The notes beneath the pieces are model-generated. The model saw nothing but the letters and a program-made list of their open reading frames with translations, ran no database searches and was not told where the DNA came from. Of a stretch of DNA of 15,188 nucleotides, positions 6,361-14,500 are shown one piece after another. A program made the translations under genes and the position numbers. Position 1 is the stretch's first letter. Each line of letters starts with the position of its first letter. The stretch is from assembly GCA_036770645.1 (NCBI GenBank), contig DAIPIU010000066.1:1-15188 (forward strand), in the 5' to 3' direction. The DNA comes from Rubrimonas sp036770645 (GTDB taxonomy: Bacteria > Pseudomonadota > Alphaproteobacteria > Rhodobacterales > Rhodobacteraceae).

Positions 6361-8142
6361 ATGTGCGGTCTGTGCGGAGAGATACGGTTCGACGGGGCGC
6401 GCGCCTCGGCGGCCGCGGTCGAGACGATGGCGGACGCGATGGCGGCGCGCGGGCCCGACGGCGCGGGGGTGATGGCGCGCGGCCCGGTGGCGCTGGGCCA
6501 TCGGCGGCTGAGCATCATCGACCTGAGCGAACGCGCCGCCCAGCCCTTCGCGGACCCGCAGACAGGCCTCGCGATCGTCTTCAACGGCTGCATCTACAAC
6601 CACGCCGAACTGCGCGCCGAGCTCGAGGCGCTGGGCCACCGCTTCGCCTCGACCGGCGACACCGAAGTCATCCTGCGGGCCTGGGCGCAATGGGGCAAGG
6701 CGGCGCTGGGCCGGCTGCACGGCATGTTCGCCTTCGCGATCCACGAGCGCGACAGCGGGCGCACGGTGCTGGCGCGCGACCGGTTCGGCATCAAGCCGCT
6801 GTACCTGGCGGCGTCGCCGGGGCGGCTGCGCTTCGCCTCGACGCTGCCGGCGCTGCTGGCGGCCGGCGACATCGACACCGGGATCGATCCGGTGGCGCTG
6901 CACCACTACATGAGCTGGCACGCGGTGGTGCCCGCGCCGCGCACGCTGCTGAAGGGCGTGGCCAAGCTGCCGCCCGCCACGCTGCGGGTGATCGAGCCCG
7001 ACGGCGGCCACAGCGACGAGGTTTACTGGCGCCAGCGCTTCGGCCCGCTGGAGGGCGACGCCGCCCGCGCGCCCCGGGACTGGGCGGCGCTGCTGCTGGA
7101 GGCGCTGCGGACCGCGGTGCGGCGGCGGATGGTGGCCGACGTGCCGGTGGGCGTGCTGCTGTCGGGGGGCCTCGACAGCTCGCTGATCGTCGGGCTGCTG
7201 GCCGAGGAGGGGCAGCGGGGCCTCGCGACCTATTCCATCGGCTTCGAGGCGGCGCATGGCGAGCAGGGCGACGAGTTCGTCCATTCCGACGCGATCGCCG
7301 CGCGCTTCGCCACCGACCACCACCGCATCCGCATCGGATCGGACGAGATGCGCGCCCATCTGCCCGACGCCATCGCCGCGATGTCCGAGCCGATGGTCAG
7401 CCACGACGCCATCGGCTTCTACCTGCTGTCGCGCGAGGTGGCGAAGTCGGTCAAGGTGGTGCAGTCGGGACAGGGGGCCGACGAGATCTTCGGCGGCTAT
7501 CACTGGCACCCCCCCATGGCCGGCGCCGCCGACCCGGTCGCGGCCTATGCGGACGCGTTCTTCGACCGCAGCCACGCCGAACTGGCCGCGCAGCTGTCGC
7601 CGGAATACCTCAGCGACCGCGACGAGAGCCGCGCCTTCGTGGCGGCGCATTTCGCCGAGGCGGGCGCGGACGACCCGGTGGACAAGGCGCTGCGGCTGGA
7701 CGCCGGGGTGATGCTGGTGGACGACCCGGTGAAGCGGGTCGACAACATGACCATGGCCTGGGGGCTGGAGGCGCGGGTGCCGTTCCTCGACCACGAGCTG
7801 GCCGAGCTGGCCGCGCGCATGCCGGCGGCGCTGAAGCTGGCCGATGGCGGCAAGGGCGTGCTGAAGGCCGCCGGCCGCACGGTGATCCCGGCGTCTGTGA
7901 TCGACCGGCCCAAGGGCTATTTCCCTGTGCCGGCGCTGAAATACCTGGGCGGCGACACGCTGGCGATGGTGCGCGGCGCGCTGACCGGCGAGGCGGCGCG
8001 GGCGCGGGGGCTGTTCCGGCGCGACTGGATCGACACGCTGCTGGCCGCGCCGGACGAGCACATCACGCGGCTGCGCGGATCGATGCTGTGGCAGGCCGGG
8101 GCGCTGGAGCTGTGGCTGCAGGCGCAGGGGATCCGGCCGTGA
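6361..8142 (+). CDS. asnO: N-acetylglutaminylglutamine amidotransferase (NAGGN synthesis)
   Basis: This 593-residue protein resembles class II glutamine-dependent asparagine synthetases. After Met removal, C2 of MCGLCGE is the N-terminal nucleophile of the glutaminase domain, supported by GHRRLSIIDL (46-55), FNGCIYNH (74-81) and STGDTEVIL (97-105). The synthetase domain carries the PP-loop LLSGGLDSS (266-274), which binds ATP. In the NAGGN pathway of rhizobia and pseudomonads this enzyme converts the free carboxylate of N-acetylglutaminylglutamine to the amide and so completes the dipeptide osmoprotectant. It is identified as the NAGGN member rather than AsnB by length and by the immediately following GNAT/ATP-grasp and M42 genes, the diagnostic trio. 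It starts at ATG 6361 with GGGAGGG 12 bases upstream, which is a little far. Its stop overlaps the next gene's GTG by 4 bp. It is probably controlled by the divergent MarR. Confidence 0.92.
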   Translation: MCGLCGEIRFDGARASAAAVETMADAMAARGPDGAGVMARGPVALGHRRLSIIDLSERAAQPFADPQTGLAIVFNGCIYNHAELRAELEALGHRFASTGDTEVILRAWAQWGKAALGRLHGMFAFAIHERDSGRTVLARDRFGIKPLYLAASPGRLRFASTLPALLAAGDIDTGIDPVALHHYMSWHAVVPAPRTLLKGVAKLPPATLRVIEPDGGHSDEVYWRQRFGPLEGDAARAPRDWAALLLEALRTAVRRRMVADVPVGVLLSGGLDSSLIVGLLAEEGQRGLATYSIGFEAAHGEQGDEFVHSDAIAARFATDHHRIRIGSDEMRAHLPDAIAAMSEPMVSHDAIGFYLLSREVAKSVKVVQSGQGADEIFGGYHWHPPMAGAADPVAAYADAFFDRSHAELAAQLSPEYLSDRDESRAFVAAHFAEAGADDPVDKALRLDAGVMLVDDPVKRVDNMTMAWGLEARVPFLDHELAELAARMPAALKLADGGKGVLKAAGRTVIPASVIDRPKGYFPVPALKYLGGDTLAMVRGALTGEAARARGLFRRDWIDTLLAAPDEHITRLRGSMLWQAGALELWLQAQGIRP

Positions 8143-9950
8143 GCCCGCATCGCCCGCCCGCCCCGCGGCGGCCCAAGCGGCGCAGCGTCGTCCGGCCCCA
8201 GGCGCACCGCCTCCAGCGCCTGCGCGGCGAGGGCGCGCGCGCCGGGACCGGGGCCGAGGCCCCGCGCGAGCGGGCGATGATCGACTGCGGCTGGGGGCGG
8301 CTGATCTTCGCCCAGACCTTCCCCGACGCGGAAAGCCTGGCCGAGGCGCTGCGCGCCGAGGGGCCGGACCAGCGCGACATCGCCTTCTATGCGCGCGACC
8401 CGCAGCTGGCGCTGGCGGCGGCCCCGCAGGAGCTGTTCCTCGACCCCAGCCACGCGCTGCGGCTGGACCTGCCGACCTATCGCCCCGCGAGGCGGCAGCC
8501 GCGCGGGTTCCAGATCCGCCGGCTGTCCAGCCGCGCGGACGCCGAGGCGCTGAACGCCATCTACGCCGCGCGCGGCATGGCGCGGGTGTCGCCGGATTTC
8601 CTGTGGTCGGGCTGCGACCCCCGCGCGCTGACGCTGCTGGTGGCCGAGGACGACGCCACCGGCGCGGTGATCGGCGGCGCGATGGGCGTGGACCACGGGC
8701 GCGCCTTCGGCGACCCCGCGCGCGGGTCGTCGCTGTGGGCGCTGGCGGTTTCGGCCGATGCGGCGCAGCCGGGCGTGGGCGAGGCGCTGTCGCGCCGGCT
8801 GGCGGAGCTGTTCAAGGCGCGCGGCGCGGCCTTCATGGACCTGTCGGTGATGCACGGCAACGCCGAGGCGCTGCGGCTGTACGAGAAGCTGGGCTTCCGG
8901 CGCATCCCGGCCTTCGCGATCAAGCGCAAGAACCCGTTCAACGAGAAGCTCTACATCGGCCCGGCCCCCGAGGAGGGGCTGAACCCCTATGCCCGCATCA
9001 TCGTCGACGAGGCGCGGCGGCGCGGGATCCTGGTCGACGTGACCGACGCGGAGGGCGGGTTCTTCCGCCTGACCCATGGCGGCCGCTCGATCCGCTGCCG
9101 CGAGTCGCTGAGCGACCTGACCTCGGCCGTGGCCATGGCGATCTGCGACGACAAGACCGCGACGCGGCGGGTCGCGGTGCGCGCCGGGCTGGCGGTGCCC
9201 GACCAGACCACGGCGTCGGACCCGCAGGCGCGCGCGGCGTTCCTGGCGAAGCACGGCGCGGTGGTGGTGAAGCCCGCGCGCGGCGAGCAGGGGCGCGGCG
9301 TCGCGGTGGGCCTGACCACGGTCGAGGCGATGGAGGCCGCCGTGGCCGAGGCCCGCAGCCATTGCGACACGGTGATCGTCGAGCAGATGGCGCCGGGCGA
9401 GGACCTGCGGCTGGTGGTGATCGGCGGGCGCACCGTGGCCTGCGCCGTCCGCCGGCCGCCGCGGGTGGCGGGCGACGGGCGCAGCGACCTGCGCGCGCTG
9501 ATCGAGCGGCAGAGCCGCCGCCGCGCCGCCGCCACAGGGGGCGAGAGCCGCATCCCGCTGGATGCCGAGACCGAGCGCTGCCTCGCGGAGGCGGGGCTGA
9601 CGCTGGACGCGGTGCCCGAGGCGGGGCGCGAGATCGCCGTGCGCAGGACCGCGAACCTGCACACCGGCGGCATGATCCACGACGTGACCGGCGAGACCCA
9701 TGCCGCGCTGATCGCGGCGGCCGAGCGGATGGCGCGCGCCATCGAGATCCCGGTGGTGGGGATCGACCTGATGGTGCGCAGCCCGCGCCTGCCCGACTAT
9801 GCCTTCATCGAGGCCAACGAGCGGCCGGGCCTGGCCAACCACGAGCCGCAGCCCACCGCGGAACGCTTCGTCGACCTGCTGTTCCCGCGGGCCATCCCCG
9901 AGACCGCGCGCGCGGCGCGCGACCGCAGGCCGGGGCGGGACATGCCATGA
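8139..9950 (+). CDS. ngg: N-acetylglutaminylglutamine synthetase (GNAT + ATP-grasp fusion)
   Basis: This 603-residue cytoplasmic fusion protein is predicted to make N-acetylglutaminylglutamine from two glutamines with acetyl-CoA and ATP. A family-specific N-terminal segment (DCGWGRLIF, 49-57) leads to a GNAT acetyltransferase domain. That domain spans roughly residues 123-262 and includes SSLWALAVSADAAQPGVGEAL (197-217) and NAEALRLYEKLGFRR (241-255). An ATP-grasp domain follows (roughly 285-585) with CRESLSDLTSAVAM (320-333), VVVKPARGEQGRGV (375-388), GDGRSDLRALIE (446-457), and the metal/ATP end FIEANERPGLANHEP (556-570). The start is GTG 8139, which overlaps the asnO stop (GTGA). It is preferred over ATG 8277 because the N-terminal stretch carries a basic HRLQRLRG-like sequence also found in family members. 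The stop overlaps the M42 gene (ATGA). Confidence 0.92.
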   Translation: MSPHRPPAPRRPKRRSVVRPQAHRLQRLRGEGARAGTGAEAPRERAMIDCGWGRLIFAQTFPDAESLAEALRAEGPDQRDIAFYARDPQLALAAAPQELFLDPSHALRLDLPTYRPARRQPRGFQIRRLSSRADAEALNAIYAARGMARVSPDFLWSGCDPRALTLLVAEDDATGAVIGGAMGVDHGRAFGDPARGSSLWALAVSADAAQPGVGEALSRRLAELFKARGAAFMDLSVMHGNAEALRLYEKLGFRRIPAFAIKRKNPFNEKLYIGPAPEEGLNPYARIIVDEARRRGILVDVTDAEGGFFRLTHGGRSIRCRESLSDLTSAVAMAICDDKTATRRVAVRAGLAVPDQTTASDPQARAAFLAKHGAVVVKPARGEQGRGVAVGLTTVEAMEAAVAEARSHCDTVIVEQMAPGEDLRLVVIGGRTVACAVRRPPRVAGDGRSDLRALIERQSRRRAAATGGESRIPLDAETERCLAEAGLTLDAVPEAGREIAVRRTANLHTGGMIHDVTGETHAALIAAAERMARAIEIPVVGIDLMVRSPRLPDYAFIEANERPGLANHEPQPTAERFVDLLFPRAIPETARAARDRRPGRDMP

Positions 9951-11098
9951 CCCGGCGCGACATCGACATCGGCTATCTGCGGGCGCAGCTCGCGCGGCTG
10001 CTCGAGATCCCCAGCCCCAGCGGCTACACGGACCGGGCCGTGCGCCATGTCTGCGAGGCGCTCGACGCGCTGGGCGTCGGCTACCAGCTGACGCGGCGCG
10101 GCGTGATCCGGGCGCGCATGCCGGGGGCGACCGGGCACGGGGCGCGCGCGGTGGTCGGCCATCTGGACACGCTGGGCGCGCAGGTCTGCCGGCTGAAGGA
10201 GAACGGGCGGCTGGCGCTGGTGCCCATCGGGTCGTGGTCGGCGCGCTTCGCGGAAGGGGCGCGGGCGACGCTGTTCTCGGCGCGCGGGGCCTATCGCGGC
10301 ACGATCCTGCCGCTGAAGGCGTCGGGCCACATCTTCGACGCCGAGATCGACAGCCAGCCGGTCGGGTGGCCGCATGTCGAGCTGCGCGTCGACGCGCTGG
10401 CGCGCTGCCGCGCCGATCTCGACCGGCTGCGCATCGAGGTCGGCGACATCGTCGCCATCGACCCCCAGCCCGAGTTCCTGGACAACGGCTTCATCGTCTC
10501 GCGCCATCTGGACGACAAGGCGGGGGTGGCGGCGATGCTGGCCGCGATCCGCGCCCTGCGCGACGCGCCGATGCCGCCGGTGGACGTGTTCTGGGTGTTC
10601 ACCATCGCCGAGGAGGTGGGCCATGGCGCGGCGGCGGCGCTGTCGGGCGACATCGCCTCGATGGTGGCCGTGGACAACGGCACCAGCGGGCCGGGGCAGA
10701 ACTCGGACGAATTCGGCGTCACCATCGCCATGGCCGACCAGACCGGCCCCTTCGACTACCACCTGACCGCCAAGCTGGCGGCGCTGTGCCAGGCCAACGA
10801 CATCCGGCACCAGAAGGACGTGTTCCGCTGCTATCGCTCCGACAGCGCCTCGGCCGTCGAGGCGGGGGCGGATGTGCGCACGGCGCTGGTGGCCTTCGGG
10901 GTCGACGCGAGCCACGGCTACGAGCGCATCCACATGCACGCGCTGCGCTCGGTGGCCGAGCTGCTGACCGCCTATGCCGCGAGCCCGGTCGAGATCGCGC
11001 GCGACGCCAGCCCGATGTCGGGGCTGAGCGGCTTCACCCGGCAGCCGACGGCGGACGCGCCGCAGGCGCTGCGGCCCGAGGGCCCGGCCGTGCCGTGA
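9947..11098 (+). CDS. M42-family metallopeptidase of the NAGGN osmoprotectant system
   Basis: This 383-residue zinc aminopeptidase-like protein belongs to the M42/M20 clan. Candidate metal ligands and catalytic residues are in place: GHLDT (71-75; H72), SRHLDDKAG (185-193; D189/D190), the IAEEVGHG pair (220-227; E222/E223), AVDNG (241-245; D243) and a C-terminal histidine within SHGYERIHMH (322-331). The ~380-residue length matches the specialised M42 branch that co-occurs with asnO and ngg. Its role in the system is not established. It may hydrolyse NAGGN when osmotic stress ends, trim a precursor or process another peptide (inference). ATG 9947 overlaps the ngg stop by 4 bp, so it is the third coupled gene of the operon. 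The C-terminal ~35 residues are Pro/Ala-rich beyond the fold. Confidence 0.9.
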   Translation: MTRRDIDIGYLRAQLARLLEIPSPSGYTDRAVRHVCEALDALGVGYQLTRRGVIRARMPGATGHGARAVVGHLDTLGAQVCRLKENGRLALVPIGSWSARFAEGARATLFSARGAYRGTILPLKASGHIFDAEIDSQPVGWPHVELRVDALARCRADLDRLRIEVGDIVAIDPQPEFLDNGFIVSRHLDDKAGVAAMLAAIRALRDAPMPPVDVFWVFTIAEEVGHGAAAALSGDIASMVAVDNGTSGPGQNSDEFGVTIAMADQTGPFDYHLTAKLAALCQANDIRHQKDVFRCYRSDSASAVEAGADVRTALVAFGVDASHGYERIHMHALRSVAELLTAYAASPVEIARDASPMSGLSGFTRQPTADAPQALRPEGPAVP

Positions 11099-11249
11099 GG
11101 GCGGGGCGGGGCGGCAGCGGCGGGGCGGCGGCGAATCGACCGGGCGCGGGGCCGGGGGCGGCGCCGGGCGCGGGGCGGGACCCGGTGGGCGGGCGATCCG
11201 GCGCACCGATCCGGGCGCCGACCCGGCCCGGCCGCGGCGGCCGGCAGCG
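11099..11249 (+). other. Extremely GC-rich spacer after the NAGGN operon
   Basis: About 150 bp of nearly pure G+C follow the M42 gene. I find no plausible gene: the open frames here are low-complexity Arg/Gly/Pro runs. The stretch probably separates operon 3' end signals from the nrdJ promoter region, where AT content rises abruptly at 11250. Confidence 0.4.
11228..11244 (+). terminator. Possible hairpin at the end of the NAGGN operon
   Basis: CCGGCC (11228-11233) and GGCCGG (11239-11244) can pair around a 5-base loop. Only a weak pyrimidine/T patch (GTTCCTT) follows, 6 bases later. It lies about 130 bp past the M42 stop. In DNA this GC-rich such a stem could be chance. Confidence 0.25.
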
Positions 11250-11265
11250 GGTTCCTTAACGAACC
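11250..11265. repeat. Short palindrome upstream of nrdJ
   Basis: GGTTC (11250-11254) and GAACC (11261-11265) flank CTTAAC; counting the centre, 14 of 16 positions are symmetric. It marks the abrupt change from pure GC to mixed composition and could be a protein-binding site. I cannot assign a regulator: the alphaproteobacterial LexA pattern GTTC-N7-GTTC is not present. Confidence 0.4.
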
Positions 11266-11304
11266 GTCACCATGTTCCCTGTTCGTTTTACCATGGGTAG
11301 TGGG

Positions 11305-11351
11305 TTGCGCGGCGTCAAGCGCAAAATCTGGTGGCAATACGGGATTTCGCG
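11305..11351. promoter_or_regulatory. Nested inverted repeats upstream of nrdJ
   Basis: TTGCGC (11305-11310) and GCGCAA (11319-11324) form a perfect 6-bp-arm repeat with an 8-bp spacer. Overlapping it, CGCAAAATC (11320-11328) pairs with GATTTCGCG (11343-11351) with one mismatch in nine. The 16-mer at 11319-11334 (core GCAAAATCTGGTG) loosely resembles an NrdR box. The cluster lies just upstream of the best promoter candidate, a usual place for activator or repressor sites. Confidence 0.4.
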
Positions 11352-11352
11352 A

Positions 11353-11387
11353 TTGACCGGACCGGCCCGGACCCCACAGATTGTGGT
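11353..11387 (+). promoter_or_regulatory. Putative nrdJ promoter overlapped by an NrdR-like palindrome
   Basis: TTGACC (11353-11358) is a good -35 element. An 18-bp spacer leads to a poor -10 (CAGATT, 11377-11382). That -10 lies inside CCACA-GAT-TGTGG (11374-11386), a perfect 5-bp-arm palindrome. NrdR boxes overlapping the promoters of ribonucleotide reductase genes are the known mode of control by this ATP-cone repressor. The match to the 16-bp NrdR consensus is only partial and the distance to the possible upstream box (about 53 bp) is larger than the usual ~31 bp, so the assignment is tentative. Confidence 0.45.
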
Positions 11388-11391
11388 CAAC

Positions 11392-11475
11392 GCCGCAGCG
11401 GCATCGACATCTCGGGGGCGACCCCGCAGGATGTGGGCGCATCCCGACGCGGCGCGACATGGGGGCGAACGCCCC
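11392..11475 (+). other. Hairpin-rich nrdJ leader
   Basis: The presumed 5' leader (about 110 nt) has three short potential stems. They are GCCG-CAG-CGGC (11392-11402), CGGGG-GCGA-CCCCG with a GNRA-type loop (11413-11426) and GGGGC-GAAC-GCCCC (11462-11475). None matches a B12 riboswitch: the conserved GCCACTG box is absent. A G-run (11488-11492) about 9 bases before the ATG is the only SD candidate. Confidence 0.35.
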
Positions 11476-11501
11476 GCGACCGCAACCGGGGGCAAGACGC
11501 C

Positions 11502-14500
11502 ATGCAGATCGACCGCCGCTTCACCGATGCCGCCGCCGACGCCTATGCCGGCATCGCCTTCCGCGAGACGGCGAGCGAGATCCGCAACCCCGACGGCTCG
11601 GTGGTGTTCCGCCTCGAGAACCTCGAGGTGCCCGCGGCCTGGAGCCAGGTGGCGGCCGACGTGCTGGCGCAGAAGTACTTCCGCAAGGCCGGCGTGCCCG
11701 CGGCGCTGAAGCGCGTCAAGGAGAAGGGCGTGCCGGAGTGGCTGTCGCGCTCGGTCCCCGACGAGCGCGCGCTCGCGAAGCTGCCGGAGGAGGCGCGCAT
11801 CGTGGGCGAGACCTCGGCCCGGCAGGTGTTCGACCGTATGGCCGGGGCCTGGACCTACTGGGGCTGGAAGGGCGGCTACTTCTCCTCCGAGGCCGACGCG
11901 CGCGCCTATTTCGACGAGATGCGCCGGATGCTGGCGCTGCAGATGGCCGCGCCGAACAGCCCGCAATGGTTCAACACCGGCCTGCACTGGGCCTATGGCG
12001 TGGACGGCCCGTCGCAGGGCCATTTCTACGTCGACCACGAGACGGGCGCGCTGTGCGCATCGACCTCGGCCTACGAGCGGCCGCAGCCCCATGCCTGCTT
12101 CATCCAGGCGGTGCAGGACGACCTCGTGAACGAGGGCGGCATCATGGATCTGTGGACGCGCGAGGCGCGGCTGTTCAAGTACGGCTCGGGCACCGGCACC
12201 AATTTCTCCAGCCTGCGCGGCGAGGGCGAGCGGCTGGCGGGCGGCGGGCGGTCCTCGGGGCTGATGTCGTTCCTGAAGATCGGCGACCGGGCGGCGGGGG
12301 CCATCAAGTCGGGCGGCACCACGCGCCGCGCCGCCAAGATGGTGATCTGCGACATGGACCACCCCGACATCGAGCAGTTCATCGGCTGGAAGGTGCGCGA
12401 GGAGCAGAAGGTCGCGGCGCTGGTCGCGGGCTCGAAGCTGCACAAGGCGCGGCTGGCGGAGATCTTCGACGCCATCCGCGCCTGGGACGGCCGCGCCGAG
12501 GACGCGCGCGACCCGAAGGCCAACCCCGGCCTGAAGGCCGCGATCCGCGCCGCGAAGAAGGCCATGATCCCCGAGGCCTACATCAAGCGCGTGCTGCAGT
12601 ACGCAGCCCAGGGCCAGGACCGCGTCGATTTCCCCGAGTTCGACACGGACTGGGACAGCGAGGCCTACCTCACCGTCTCGGGCCAGAACTCGAACAATTC
12701 GGTGCGCGTGACCGACGCCTTCCTCGGCGCCGTGCGCGACGACGCGGACTGGACGCTCACCAGCCGCACGACGGGCAAGCCGGTGCGCACGCTGAAGGCG
12801 CGCGCGCTGTGGGCGCAGATCGGCCATGCCGCCTGGGCCTGCGCCGACCCGGGCGTGCAGTTCCACGACACCATCAACGACTGGCACACCTGCCCCGAGG
12901 CCGGGCCGATCCGCGCCTCGAACCCGTGCTCGGAATACATGTTCCTCGACGACACGGCCTGCAACCTCGCCTCGCTGAACCTGCTGGCCTTCCTGCGCGA
13001 CGGGGCCTTCGCGGCCGACGACTACGAGCACGCCTGCCGGCTGTGGACCCTGACGCTGGAGATCAGCGTGCTGATGGCCCAGTTCCCCAGCCGCGAGATC
13101 GCGCAGCGCAGTTACGACTACCGCACGCTCGGCCTCGGCTACGCCAACATCGGCGGGCTGCTGATGAGCATGGGCCTCGGCTACGACAGCGCCGACGGCC
13201 GGGCGCTGTGCGGCGCGCTGACCGCGATCATGACCGGCGTCTCCTACGCGACCTCGGCCGAGATCGCCGCCGAGCGGGGCCCCTTCCCCGGCTTCGCGGC
13301 CAACCGCGCCCACATGCTGCGGGTGATCCGCAACCATGGCCGGGCCGCGCGGGGGATGCGCGAGGGCTATGAGGGGCTGGCGACGCCGCCGGTGCCGCTG
13401 GACCACGCCAACTGCCCGGATGCGGGCCTCGTGCAGCGCGCCATCGCCGCCTGGGACCGGGCGCTGGCGCTGGGCGAGGCGCATGGCTATCGCAACGCGC
13501 AGGCCACCGTGATCGCGCCGACCGGCACCATCGGCCTGGTGATGGATTGCGACACCACCGGGATCGAGCCCGACTTCGCGCTGGTCAAGTTCAAGAAGCT
13601 GGCCGGCGGCGGCTATTTCAAGATCATCAACCGCTCGGTGCCCGCCGCGCTCGACGCGCTGGGCTACGACCCGGCCACGGCGCGCGCCATCGTCGAGCAC
13701 GCGGTCGGCCGCGGCACGCTGGCCGGCGCGCCCGGCGTCAGCCACGAGGCGCTGGCCGCCCGCGGCTTCGGCCCTGCGGAGATCGCGACGATCGAGGGCG
13801 CGCTGGCGGCGGCCTTCGACATCCGCTTCGCCTTCAACGTCCACGCGCTGGGCGAGGCCTTCGTCACCCAGCGGCTGGGGGTGGAGCCCGCCGCGCTGGC
13901 CGAGCCCGGCTTCGACCTGCTGCGCGCCATCGGTTTCTCGCGCGACGAGATCGAGGCCGCCAACGCCTTCGTCTGCGGGACCATGACGCTGGAGGGCGCG
14001 CCGGGGCTGAAGCCCGAACACCACCACGTGTTCGACTGCGCCAACCCCTGCGGGCGCACCGGCCGGCGCTACCTGTCGGTGGACGCGCACATCCGCATGA
14101 TGGCGGCGGCGCAGAGCTTCATCTCGGGGGCCATCTCCAAGACCATCAACATGCCCAACGAGGCCGCCATCGAGGACTGCCTCGCGGCCTACGCGCTGTC
14201 GCACCGGCTGGGCGTCAAGGCCAACGCCCTGTACCGCGACGGCTCGAAGCTGTCGCAGCCGCTGGCCAGCCAGCTGATCGACGAGGACGACGCCGAGGAC
14301 CTGATCGAGGCGGCGCCGGCGGCGCGCGCCCAGATCGTGGCCGAGCGCGTGATCGAGAAGATCATCCTGCGCGAGGTCGCCCGCGGCCGCGACAAGCTGC
14401 CCCAGCGCCGCAAGGGCTATACCCAGAAGGCCATCGTCGGCGGCCACAAGGTGTACCTGCGCACCGGCGAATACGACGACGGCAAGCTGGGCGAGATCTT

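Noticed and set aside
6313..8061. A 582-codon minus-strand frame over asnO
   Set aside because: It is a shadow frame rich in Arg/Gln/His, incompatible with the clear asnO domain structure on the other strand.
11250..11290. LexA (SOS) box in front of nrdJ
   Set aside because: GTTC elements occur at 11251, 11274 and 11281, but no pair has the N7 spacing of the alphaproteobacterial LexA site.
11099..11501. Cobalamin riboswitch upstream of the B12-dependent nrdJ
   Set aside because: The conserved B12-box core (GCCACTG) and the expected 200-nt architecture are not visible.
11331..11501. N-terminal extension of NrdJ from GTG 11331
   Set aside because: The 57 extra residues would be coded by the promoter and leader region and do not resemble the NrdJ N-terminus, which starts cleanly at ATG 11502.
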